Below are positions 47,301 to 59,300 of a stretch of 64,000 bases of DNA, piece by piece. Both the position numbers and the translations under genes were made by a program. The notes beneath the pieces are model-generated. The model saw only the letters and a program-made list of their open reading frames with translations. It was not told the DNA's origin and made no database searches. Each line of letters starts with the position of its first letter. Within the stretch, counting starts at the first letter, position 1. The DNA is from Nyssa sinensis (Eukaryota; Streptophyta; Magnoliopsida; Cornales; Nyssaceae), in NCBI GenBank assembly GCA_008638375.1, contig CM018033.1:19427794-19491793 (forward strand). Reading direction: 5' to 3'.

Positions 47301-50300
47301 TTGAAGCCAAAAAAACTCATAGAAAATACTGTGTAAGACGTCAAAGTACAAGAGGAAGCCTAGAAGTACACTGACATCATCGTCTATATGCCGACGTCAT
47401 CGTTTGTACGATGATGTCATGTTGATGTCAGCACTTTTCGGTGACGAAACTTGCTGGGTTGGATTGCCTCTACTAGATGAGCATCGTGGTAATTTTTACA
47501 AAATTTTTTTAAGTCGTTTGATGGGATTTTTCCAATTTCAAATGTTTTTCGGAACAAAATTGAGGTATAAAGCTATAATGGTGGCAAAGGGTTTCACTCA
47601 ATCCTATAGTATTGATTACCAAGAAATGTTTGCTCCGGTGGCTAAGATGAATTCCATCAGAGTATTGCTCTTTTTAGCTACTAATATGGGATGGTCTCTT
47701 CAACAATTAGATATGAAGAATGCCTTTCTCCACGGTGATTTGGACGATGAGGTGTATATGGATGTCCCCCTTGGTTTTCTATCTGTCTACTGAAGGGAAA
47801 GTATGTAAGTTAAAGAAGGCTCTTTATGGCTTGAAACAATCTCCAAGAGTCTAGTTTGATAAGTTTAGTAAAACTATGCAAAAGTATGAGTATAAGTAGA
47901 GTCAAGCTAATCACACCCTTTTCATCAAGCATAAGCAAGGGAAGATTACTGTGTTCATAGTCTATGTGGACGATATAGTGATTACTGGGAACAATATTGA
48001 AGAGGTTCGAGCATTAAAATCCTTCTTGGCTCTGGAATTTGAAATAAAGGATTTGAGTGACTTGAGATATTTTCTTGGGATAGAGGTCGCAAAATCCGAG
48101 AAGGGAATTTTTATTTTCCAACAGAAGTATGTATTAGATTTGCTAAAGAAAATAGGAATGCTTGGTTGCAAGCCTTGTGACACTTTGATTGAGTTAAATC
48201 ATAGGCTTAGAGAAGATGATAATGATCCAATTGTTGATATAGGCAGGTACCAAAGACTTGTGGGTCGGTTTATTTATATCTCACATTCGGCCAAATATTG
48301 CCTATGTAGTGAGTGTGGTGAGTCAATTCATGCACTCTCCTCGATCCTCTCACTTAGAAGTAGTCTTTCGAATTCTTTGGTATTTGAAGTCGGCACCTGG
48401 GAGAAGTTTGTTATTTTCTAGACAAAATCACTTGGAGTTGGAATCTTATACAGATGTAGATTGGGCGGGATCAGTCCAAGATAGAAGATCCACATCCGGT
48501 TATTGTACCTTTGTCGGTGGCAACTTAGTGAAGTGGCGTAGTAAGAAGCAATTAGTTGTTGCTAGATCTAGTGCTGAGGCAGAGTTTAGAGCTATGACAC
48601 ATGTGGTGTGTGAGCTTTTGTGGTTAAAAATTATGATGGAAGAGCTCGGTTTTGGTTTGAGTGGTCTAACGAGACTCTATTGTGACAACAAAGCCGCTAT
48701 TAACATTGCCCATATCCCAGTTCAACATGATCAAACTAAGTATATTGAAGTGGATATGCATTTCATTAAAGAGAAGTTAAACTTTAATGTCATTTGTACT
48801 CCGTTTGTGAGAAATATAGTGCAATTGGCTTATGTTTTGATTTAGGGAGTGTCAAGTAAGGTGTTCCATAATATTTTGTTCAAGTTGGGCATGTGTAATA
48901 TCTATTCACCAACTTGAGGGAGAGTGTGGAGATATTTTGGAGCATTTGTTAGTAATGGCATTATTGTAATTTTATTTACCTTAATAATAAAACATAGAGA
49001 GTTATGGGAATTGGTCATTTATTCCAACATCTTTTTCCTCAAAAATTTTTCTCATTCTTTTTCTTTTCTTCTCTTCCTCTCCTTTTACCAAACCGTAGAA
49101 TCATGCAAATAAAGCATTTCAACTAAACTAACACTGATTTTTAGATCGGATTTTGAGAATTATCTTAAATGTTTACTTGTTAAAAAAGAAAAAAAAATCT
49201 TAAATGTTTACTGGGTCATTTTTATGATCTTTAAAAATCTTAATTTTATTTCTGACTTGCAGGAATGGGCGCTTTCTGCTCCACTCATCCAGGAATATTC
49301 TTACACCTTCGGTATTGGTAGATTGTGAAGAAGCTCTAAACCAGGGAATTATGTCTGCTGCTGAGGTTTTTACAAGCTTGAGAAGCAAAAGTATATTGCA
49401 CTTATTCGTGTGTATTGGCAGGTTTTTAGGTCTTGAGGTAAACATACTCTTCCGTTTCTTTGTCTTATTCTCTCCCCCCCACCAAACTCATCTGTTTATT
49501 TCACAAAAAGAACACAGTCATCTTGTCAGTGTTCAATATGGATGCAAGGTGTCTGTTATGTGAAAGAAATGATGATTAAATTGGAATGTTTAATGTGACA
49601 TGGTTTATGTTGATTTTTTCATGGGGTTCTAAAAAGTTCCAATCCCTACTCCCCCCTCAAAAAAAAAAAAAAAAAACAAAGCAAAATAAAAAACACTGCA
49701 ACCACCTACCACAACACCCAAATCTATTCCCTGAATTTTTGTTACTAATCTATTCATACTTTCTCTGGACATCTTCGACTTTAAATTTCTTTGTCTGCTA
49801 CTGGAAATATCGCCGCATTATATACTATTCCTAGTGTTGTCGAAGAAAAGTGCTTTTGTTACTTTTTTTTGCTGCTGCTCGATATATTACCCTGACATAT
49901 CAGCTATAGCAAATTTGATTTCATCCATTACCATGATAATCAATCTCTCACTTATTTTATTCATCTGATACTGTGGTAGTTTAACAGGAAAGAAATTGGT
50001 GCTTGATCTTTATGTTTATCTCAGAAACTTCTATGGCTAGTAGTTATAATATTAGGAGCCTTAATTAGGCAGTATCATCCAGTAATGACTGTCGCAGGAC
50101 CATTTGATTCTTGCAGGTATATGAACATGGTTTTGCTGCGGTGAAGGTGCCCAAGCATATTTTAAATGGTTCAAGTTTGTTACTAATGGGATTTCCAGAA
50201 TGTGGGAGTTCATATTTTTTGCTGATGCAACTAGATAAGGATTTTAAACCGCTATTCAAATTGCTAGAGACTCAGCTAGATCCGTCAGGAAAAGTTCATT

Positions 50301-53300
50301 CTTTTCATGTGATCCGTATAAAAAGTATTGACATTGGTCAAATGCAGATGCTTGAAGATGAACTCAATTTGAGCCTCCTTGATTGTGGAAAACTACTTTC
50401 ATTTTCACCAAATGGTGTAGGTACTAATCAGACTTCTGAACCTGGTCTTCTTTCAGAGTTCAGCCTTGGTGGTTCTGTGCTCAGTTCTGGAGGTCATCCA
50501 TCAAGTTTTTCATCTATTGTTGATGAAGTGTTTGAGCTTGAGAGAGGGTCATCTGCACCTTCTTCTTCTCTTCAGAATCTCTCCACAACATTCAATACAT
50601 CTCCTGCTTCGCATTTTGGCTCCGTTCCAAAGAGTTTTCAAAGTATAAAAGCTGGAACATCCTCTCCTAAGTGGGAGGGAGGACTACAGATTAGTAGTGT
50701 CACTAAAGTTTCAAGTGGAGGCCCCCATTACAATGGTTCTATTTATGCATCAAGCAATATGAAGGGCATAGTACAATCTAGTTCTGTCAGTTCACCATCT
50801 TCTGGGCTAGGAAGGAGCACAACTATGAAGAAACTATCAGCTTCAAAGTCTGATCAGGATTTGTCTTCCCTGAGATCTCCACATTCCACTGAAGTTGGTT
50901 CTTGTGCCATAATGGATGATAATCAGCTGAATGTTTCTGGAAATCGTTCATCTCGAGTATTATCTCCACCTAGGCCAACTGGTCCTCGTGTTTCTGCACC
51001 AAATGCAAAAACTAATGGGCCCAGAATACCTACCGGAGCTCTAGCTGGATCTTTTAGAGTTTCTGGATCTAGCTCTTGGGTTACATCTCCCGTATGTAAG
51101 ATACCTACTCGGAGTTTATCTGTTCTAACTGTAATTTGTACATTTTCATAAAAAAATATTCTTTTCAGATAACTATATTTTTGTTAAATGCTCTCATTTC
51201 AGCCCAAGCACCAGAGTCTGGAATTTGTCCTAGCTCAAGTCTTGATGCTATTTCCAAACATGATAAAACATCAAGAAAGCGTACAGTTTCAGATATGCTG
51301 AACTTCATTCCATCACTCCAATGTCTAGATGCCAATGCGGGAGTTTATAAGAGAAGGAAAATCACGGAATCAGCTTGCACTCAACAGACTTCATTGCAGG
51401 CACTCATTTCATCAGAAATGATTGTTAAAACTGAAGGATACAGTTATGCAAATCTGATTGCTGAAGCAAATAAAGGCAATGGACCCTCTAGTATATATGT
51501 TTCAGCTCTTCTTCATGTGGTCAGGCACTGCTCACTCTGTATAAAGCATGCCCGACTAACTAGCCAGATGGAGGCACTTGACATTCCATATGTTGAAGAA
51601 GTGGGTCTAAGAAATGCATCCTCAAACTTGTGGTTCCGACTGCCATTTGCTAGAGGTGATACATGGCAGCATATATGCTTGCGACTTGGTCGACCTGGAA
51701 GCATGTATTGGGATGTCAAAATAAATGACCAGCACTTCAGGGATTTGTGGGAGCTTCAGAAGGGAAGCAATAGTACTCCATGGGGTTGTGGTGTTCGCAT
51801 TGCCAATACATCTGACATAGATTCTCATATTCGTTATGATCCAGAAGGTGTTGTTCTCAATTACCATTCTGTTGAGACTGATAGTATTAAGAAGTTAGTG
51901 GCAGATATCCAAAGGCTCTCTAATGCTAGAATGTTTGCCCTTGGAATGCGGAAACTGCTTGGAGTAAGATCAGATGACAAATTAGAAGAAGGCAGTGCAC
52001 ACGCTGAGGGTAAAGCAGTAGTTGGATCAAAAGGTGTTCTTGAGGCAGCTGATAAGTTTTCTGAACAGATGAGGAGGGCTTTTCGAATTGAGGCAGTTGG
52101 ACTTATGAGCTTGTGGTTCAGTTTTGGTTCAGGGGTCCTTGCTCGCTTTGTTGTTGAGTGGGAATCAGGTAAAGATGGCTGCACAATGCATGTTTCTCCT
52201 GACCAGCTTTGGCCTCATACCAAGGTTTGTCTATTTTTTCCCTTTGTTTTTTTCTTTTCTAGTTTTTTTATTTTTATTTCATTAGTTTTCCCCCCGTCTA
52301 TTCTTTCACTGATAATTTTTTTTCCCTTTTCTCTGATAAGAATTCTTTCATTGATATCCAGTAACATATATTGAAGAAACTTACCTGTTATACTTGGGGA
52401 GGGTGGAACTTCCATTATATGAGATGGAGTTGAATTTAGGTTAATTAACCTTAAGTCCTTGAAGAAGATACCATATTATTATAAGATCCACACACCTTTT
52501 TAATTTGAGGTAAAGGACTTGGTTATTTCTTTTTTTGAGCTTAGATCTATTATGATGACATGACATTTGTAATTTATTTTATAAATAATAATAATACCCC
52601 AATGAAATATATCCGTCCAAAATAGAATCTCTCAAATTGGGGAACTCCTCTCACAATCAGCCATCTCTCTCACGACAATGGCTTGAAGCCCAAGAAGGTC
52701 ATCAACACTCCATCTTAGTGGCTTTCCACAAATAACCCAGCTGTTTACACCAGTTGCGCCACGTTATGAAATCTCTCCACTATGAAGCCCAGATCTGAAT
52801 CAAGCTTCAAATTCGCAACCCTAAAAATCCCCTACAACTCCCCCATCTCTCTTCTCCCTCTTCTCCACCGACCATAGCGGTAGCCATTGTCTCCATCGAT
52901 TGCCTTCGTTCGTCATCACCATCATCATCGTGAATCGCCATCAACAAAACTATTAATCGTCACCATTGATCGCAACCCATCATCGCAATTGTTGGATTTT
53001 GAATTGTACTCCACCATTGTAGTGCACCGCTATTCCTCCAGATTTTGAAGTTCGCCGTCTCTCTCTCTAACTCTATTTCCCCAAGTATTGCTTTGTTAAA
53101 AACCCTAAGAATGGTGGCTGATACTAATTCTCTAGTTTAGATAATGAACGATTACAATGATGATAATCAGATGAATGAATCACTTGTGGAAAATCGATGG
53201 TCCCGATCACCCATCGTTTTGGTTTCGGAGCAGTGCTGTGAAAATTGATGATCGACATGCAATTTTTTTGAATTCTCTGGGAAGAAGTTTTCATTGAAAA

Positions 53301-56300
53301 GTGTAAAATTTTACAAGAAGTTTTCAAGCAGTGCTAAGGCGAATTTTTACAATTTTGTTGGGATGAAGTTTTTCGCTGGAAAGTGTAAAATTTTACAATT
53401 TCGTTGGGGCGAATTTTTACACTTTCATTGAGACAATTTTATAGTTTGAAGTGATATTTTTTTTCAAAATTTCATGTTCAATACGGATCTTTTTTGATAG
53501 ATCTTGATGTTTAGAATCCAAATATATAAATTTTAGTAGAAATGAATTTATAAATTACAAGTTATTGAATTTTAAAGTTTTGCAAAACTTTTTGGAGGTT
53601 TTTCTAGATTTGGCAGGATTTTAGTGAAAGGGGTATTATCGAGAGTGAATAATTAAAGCATTTTATGGGTTAATGTATTTGGACTTGGACTAGATGATTA
53701 GTACTTTTGATGGATTGTTGGCCAATCACCCTTGAATTTATTCCATATTTGTATACTACATAATTTATTATTGTTCTTATTAATCTTGTTCTGCCAAATC
53801 CAATTACAAATAACAACGAAATATAAACAAACATGGTTGGGAAACAATATTTAATGTGGTTTGCCTAAATCCTCCTCATGTCAATCAGCAAAAGGAATTT
53901 CTATGACTGTTGATGAATTACAGAGGATATACATGCAACACAGAAAACCAGAACACAAACTTGCATCCCAAAAACAGATGCCATTTTCCTGCTCCTTAGT
54001 ATTCTTCTTGTCTGTACCTGTACATTACCTTTCTACAAACTCTTTGCCAGCTCACTCGCACATCTCATTAAGAAACTTGGGCATCTACGTGTAGAGTTCT
54101 TGAGCTAAATTCCTTGTTGGACAAGATAAGTTCTCTTTTTCTATCAGCAAACTTTTCACAATAAATTTCTTTGCCCAAAAAGGAAAAATCTATAAAATAG
54201 GAAACAAAGTAGACAAGGAAGTTGAGACAAAATTTCCAACAATTATTATTACCACGTAGAATTGAACTTGTGTGGTCTTTTGTTGTAGCCACAAGTCACT
54301 TTTACTCCATGAAAATTGTTGACAACAGTGCATAGCTTTGCATTGCCTTCTTTTCTAGCATGTGGATGAGATATTAAATTACATTAGTGTGTGTAATCTT
54401 GGTTGGCCTTGGAATGGATGTCTTGGAAATCCTATAGAAAGGCCATAAAAATTGGAAACTCGTGAGGCATACATTAAACATAAGCAGTACTGGTTCTCCA
54501 GTGTTGTTAAATTTAAGGATTCCATCATCCACATTTATGTTCATAGAATTTTCCTAAAAACATATACAATTGAATATTTACAACATAAATCTCACCTAGA
54601 ATGCCACAGCACAACACTTTATGCCTACACTATTAGACAAAAGACACGAACCAACCCTTCTCTCTGTGTATGTGTGTGTGTGTGGCTCTATTCATAAAAT
54701 GTTCATGATCCTTAAAATAAACTAAGAAAAAAAATACATTACACGTAATTCAATCGTGCCAACTTACATTCAATTTCTTTACACGTAGGTTGTAACAAAC
54801 GAGGTAATGTGAGGTTAGGAGCACATGCATCGCATGTGCCACTAGTAGCATATTAATTCCATAAACATCCAATTTGGGAGTTCAGGTTGCTTGTTTGTGT
54901 CTTTAAAGTTTAGAATTTTCGAGATGCTTAAGAATTATTACAATTCCATGAAACACAAGTAGTGGAGAAATAATATCAAAAACTTGGTTGGAAGATTCCC
55001 TCTGTCCCAAATTAGTAGTCTCTTCATTTTGGAATGTTCCAAAATAGATGTCAATTTTGAAAAGTAAATAGGTAAGTTGCTCTAAAATTTCTATGCTGAC
55101 CTTTTGTAATTGATGCGGGCATATTAACTAGTGTGGGTGGAAGGATACTTTTGTCAATTTAAGCTTTTCACTAAAGTGTGAACACATGAAATGCCCGTTT
55201 CCTCAAAAAATTGGAATTCCAATGGAGGATTATTATTTTGGGACAGTGGGTAAAACCTCTATTCAGTGCTGAAAACTGAAAACTTTCGGTGGTTTCTCTG
55301 TTAAGTGCTGTTGATAATGGATAATATGTTTTCATTTAAATATTACTTTTCACATAATAGATGGCTCTGAATTTTTATCAGGAGCGACTCGACTTTTCAC
55401 TTATCATAGAACAAGTTTAGTGGAAGATAGTTTTAAAATAGATTTGAATTAATAATTTTTTTTTTTTTTTTTGATTTTGAATTGAAAATTTTACCCTTAA
55501 AAATTGTTTCATCAACTCAAAACTTTCAGTGCTAGTAAGTTAGCACTTAAATTTTCAGTGTTAAATTTCCTTTTTAAGTCGAAGAGGCCCTTAGTATCAA
55601 GTTTGAATTTCTTTAAAGTGCGATTTGATAAAATTTGATTTTCAAATTTAGAATGACACATCAAGCAATTGTTTTTTTAATAGTCCCTTAGTATAATGTT
55701 TCTCTCAAGAAAATGTTGTTTGATCAGGAATATGCTGAAACACTGAAAAGGACCAGCATTTCTTTTTAGACTTGGAAGGCAAATATTCCCAGACGTTTCT
55801 GTTTGCTTTGGTGAAACTGCAAGTTTTTATTTATTTACTTTTCTGACTAAAATGGCGCCAACTTTTTTTGTTGCCTGCATTGCATCCCTCCCCCTCCTCC
55901 TCCTCCTCCCTTTGTAGTATATTACTCATCATTGCTTTTCCTATATAATAGAATATAAGATTACTTATCAAAAAATAAATAAAATAGATTATAAGATTGC
56001 AGTCCAGCGCTGGTGGTTCTCTTAGTCTATCTTTCATTTACACCGAGGAACCCTTTTCTTGCTAACTACTTCTTTATTGAATGATCTTGCAACAACATAT
56101 AATTTCTCTTTAGCAAATTTTCATTGGTTTTCCATTTTAACATATCAAAGCATTGTTGAATCAATGCTTTGAAGCCGCACACACTTGCTGCTTTTGCACG
56201 AATAGATGACTTAGTCCACCTGAAAAATGTAAAACCTAAAAAGGTCGTGCAGGAAAGTGTTTGATCTTTCAATCCATTGGCCCGTCCATGTTAAATCGTG

Positions 56301-59300
56301 TAATTGGACAATAACATACGTCAAATAAATGCTGAAGATCAGAAGAGTTATAGCAAATTAATGGTAAGATACTCAAGTGAAATGGAATAGAAGTTGTGTA
56401 AAAGTCAAACTCTCTTGCCATATTTATATTATAATTAGATTTGAATTTTCTGAAATTTGAGCTTTTTGACATTTGATCTTTTTATGTTGTTTACTGTCCT
56501 AATTACAATCTCTCTCATTAATTGGACTATTTTATTTTGCTTTAAGGGAATCTTCATATATTTGTCATCTTCTCATCTATCAATACTAAATGCCAATTTA
56601 TGTATTGTAGTCGGTCATTCAGATGACTCGGTTGGTTGACCATTGACCTGTTTTGGACTGACCCTGTCACTGGACTAGATCTACATACAGAGAGATTCCA
56701 AAAGATTGTGTTGAGTTCATGTTATGTCTTCATCTGATATTGTTGTTTAAATAAACTGAAAGTTCCTGGTGAGTGCTATTTTGTCTATAACATGTCAACG
56801 CAAAAAGTTATTTGGGCCAAAGTAGCCTATGAAGCACGAACACTCTATTTTGGCTTACAGACACGTGTCGGATACCGACACTCTCGGACACTTCCTTAAC
56901 ACGTGCAGGACACTTGAGTCATGAATGTTGATGGTTAAATGGAGTTCTTTAATTTTTATTTAATAGCTTTGTTATTTTAATATCTTAATAATATTTTTGT
57001 GATTTGTGTGTTTTTATACTAATTTTAATTGAAATAAAATTAGGTTTTTATTATATGATTATATAAAAAATATAAGAAATTTATATATATTCAACGTGTC
57101 CCTGACTTGTCCGTGTCCTAATTTTTTGAGAAAAACGTGTCCAGTCTTGTCCGTGTCGTATCCGTATCCCGTGTCCAAATTTGTGCTTCTTAGAGAGTAG
57201 CAGTATAAAATTGTTTCACCCTAAAGAACGTTATTTTACTTGAGCACAAATAAAATTTTTTTGACTCCTATTTCATTTTTAATTTATTGTAATTTCAAGG
57301 TAATAGGTTCATGCCATTTAAATTTGTCTTTATTCACTTTACTGATAATTTTTTGTCTTTATTCAATTCTGTCACAAATTTAGTTCCATTTCCCAATTTG
57401 TTTTCTATTATAATTATGGGCATTTAACATTTTCTGTTCTTTACAGTTTCTAGAAAACTTTGTATACATGTCTTTATTCAATACTATCACAAATTTAGCT
57501 CCATTACCAATGTGTTTTCTGTAATAATTATGGACGTTTAACATCTTTGGATTTCTACAGTTTCTAGAGGACTTCATAAATGGAGCTGAAGTTGCTTCGC
57601 TTTTGGATTGCATTCGCCTCACTGCAGGACCCTTGCATGCTCTTGCAGCTGCGACACGGCCTGCACGAGCTGGTCCAGCTTCTGGGGTCCCTGGTGTTAC
57701 TGCAGCTCTCTCTTCTATCCCAAAACAGAGTGGGTACCTGCAATCACAGGGACACTTACAAAGCAGTTCAACTACAACTGCCAGTCAGGTGTCATCTGGT
57801 CTCGGAGGGAATCCTATTGCATCTACAACTGCAGGCCCTCTTGGGACTCATAGCCTTCATGGGGCTGCAATGTTGGCTGCTGCTGGGCGAGGTGGCCCTG
57901 GCATTGTTCCTAGCTCGCTTTTGCCCATTGATGTCTCAGTTGTACTTCGTGGCCCCTACTGGATTCGAATCATATATCGCAAATTCTTTGCAGTTGACAT
58001 GCGTTGTTTTGCCGGAGATCAGGTTTGGTTGCAACCAGCAACACCCCCCAAGGGAGGCCCTTCAGTTGGAGGATCATTGCCATGTCCACAATTCCGCCCT
58101 TTCATTATGGAGCATGTGGCTCAGGAATTGAATGGTTTGGAGCCTAATTTTACTGGTGGTCAACAGGCAGTTGGGCTGGCAAATGTAAACAATCAAAATC
58201 CTAGTTCGACTTCACAGCTGTCAGTGGCCAGTGGAAATAGAGTTAACCACCCAAATTCTGCTGGAATGCCTAGGTCAGGAAACCAAGTGTCTGGTCTGAA
58301 CCGTGTGGGAAATGCACTTTCAGCATCCTCAAATTTGGCTGTGGTGAGCTCAGGCTTGCCTATACGTAGATCACCCGGTCTGGGTGTACCTGCTCATATG
58401 AGAGGGGAGCTGAATACAGCCATTATTGGACTTGGAGATGATGGAGGTTATGGAGGTGGATGGGTTCCTCTTGTTGCTCTTAAGAAGGTTCTTAGAGGTA
58501 TACTCAAGTACCTTGGAGTGCTATGGCTCTTTGCACAGTTACCTGATCTTTTAAAAGAGATCCTAGGGTCAATTTTAAAGGACAATGAAGGTGCACTGTT
58601 AAATTTGGACCATGAGCAGCCTGCCTTGCGCTTCTTTGTTGGGTAAGACCATAAAGTTCTATTTTATGTTAGCAATATTTTTACATCCATATCTTTACGA
58701 GACTTCAATTCTATAATTCTTCTATCTTGTCATGTTATTCCATGAGTTGTATTGATGCTTTGGGAAAAGAAATGCATAAACTAAAATTAATAGAAAAAAT
58801 CTAAATAAGCTTATCTAGCCAATAAAGGAATGCAGTGATACCACCTTTACAATCCTCATCCGCTGCAAATCATCATGAATCATAGAAACCATTTGTGTTG
58901 ATTTGTTGACAGTGGCCCCATAAAGTAAAATATTATCATTTGCTTCTATTTTTAAACAGCTTAACTTTAAATAACAAAAAAAAAAAAAAAACCTCTTGAA
59001 CTTTCTTCTAGAGCATACCTCGTACTTTGAAATGAATGATATTGGGAATACTCATATAATCCCTATTTTATGATGGCAAAAACTCTGAAGCAAGATAACA
59101 GTGAACTAAACGGTGGTCATTTAGCACTTGTACTCTCAGTGCACCAGTTTGGAATCATGCACACCTCGTAATTAATTTATATGACTTCCTTCTTTAACCA
59201 TGCAAAGTGCGCATTGTTGGAATTCCTTAAATTCCTCGTTAGCATTTAAGATACTCTGGCTGTTGTGATGTAGGGATTGCTTCAAGACTTTACGAATTAG

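Larger units (their letters stand above)
46966..49126 (+). mobile_element. Copia derivative with two LTRs, gag to integrase deleted (unit 2)
   Basis: LTRs at 47076-47281 and 48925-49121 enclose a primer site and only RT and RNase H. Total length between outer LTR ends is about 2.05 kb. AAACT precedes the left LTR (47071-47075) and recurs at 49125-49129, a few bases after the right one. 46966-47075 repeats the flank of unit 1, so the duplication copied host flank and element together. Confidence 0.85.
41393..49262 (+). other. MED14 intron 3 (7.9 kb), transposon-filled
   Basis: It holds a LINE fragment, an Au-like SINE, zinc-knuckle remnants and a partly duplicated copia derivative, each listed separately. 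The stretches 42996-43650, 43785-44285 and 44953-45800 show no gene. Confidence 0.9.
52225..57560 (+). other. MED14 intron 6 (5.3 kb)
   Basis: It contains a Stowaway-like MITE, a Mutator-like MITE and a 115-bp tandem duplication at its 3' end. 52640-53100 is rich in CTC/CATC and looks like a captured leader or retroelement untranslated region, with no coding domain recognised. 53800-54990 and 55253-56827 show nothing recognisable. Confidence 0.85.

Noticed and set aside
51136..51202. Upstream start for exon 6 as part of a separate gene (open frame from 51136)
   Set aside because: The frame simply runs through intron 5. The protein matches MED14 only from QAPES on, and exon 5 joins it in phase.
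52640..53130. A gene-like CTC/CATC-rich stretch in intron 6
   Set aside because: No reading frame or domain could be supported. Leader-like composition alone is not enough to call a gene.
57580..58131. A second long open frame in exon 7 (183 codons, Leu-rich)
   Set aside because: It is an out-of-frame shadow of MED14, which has the conserved protein in the other frame.
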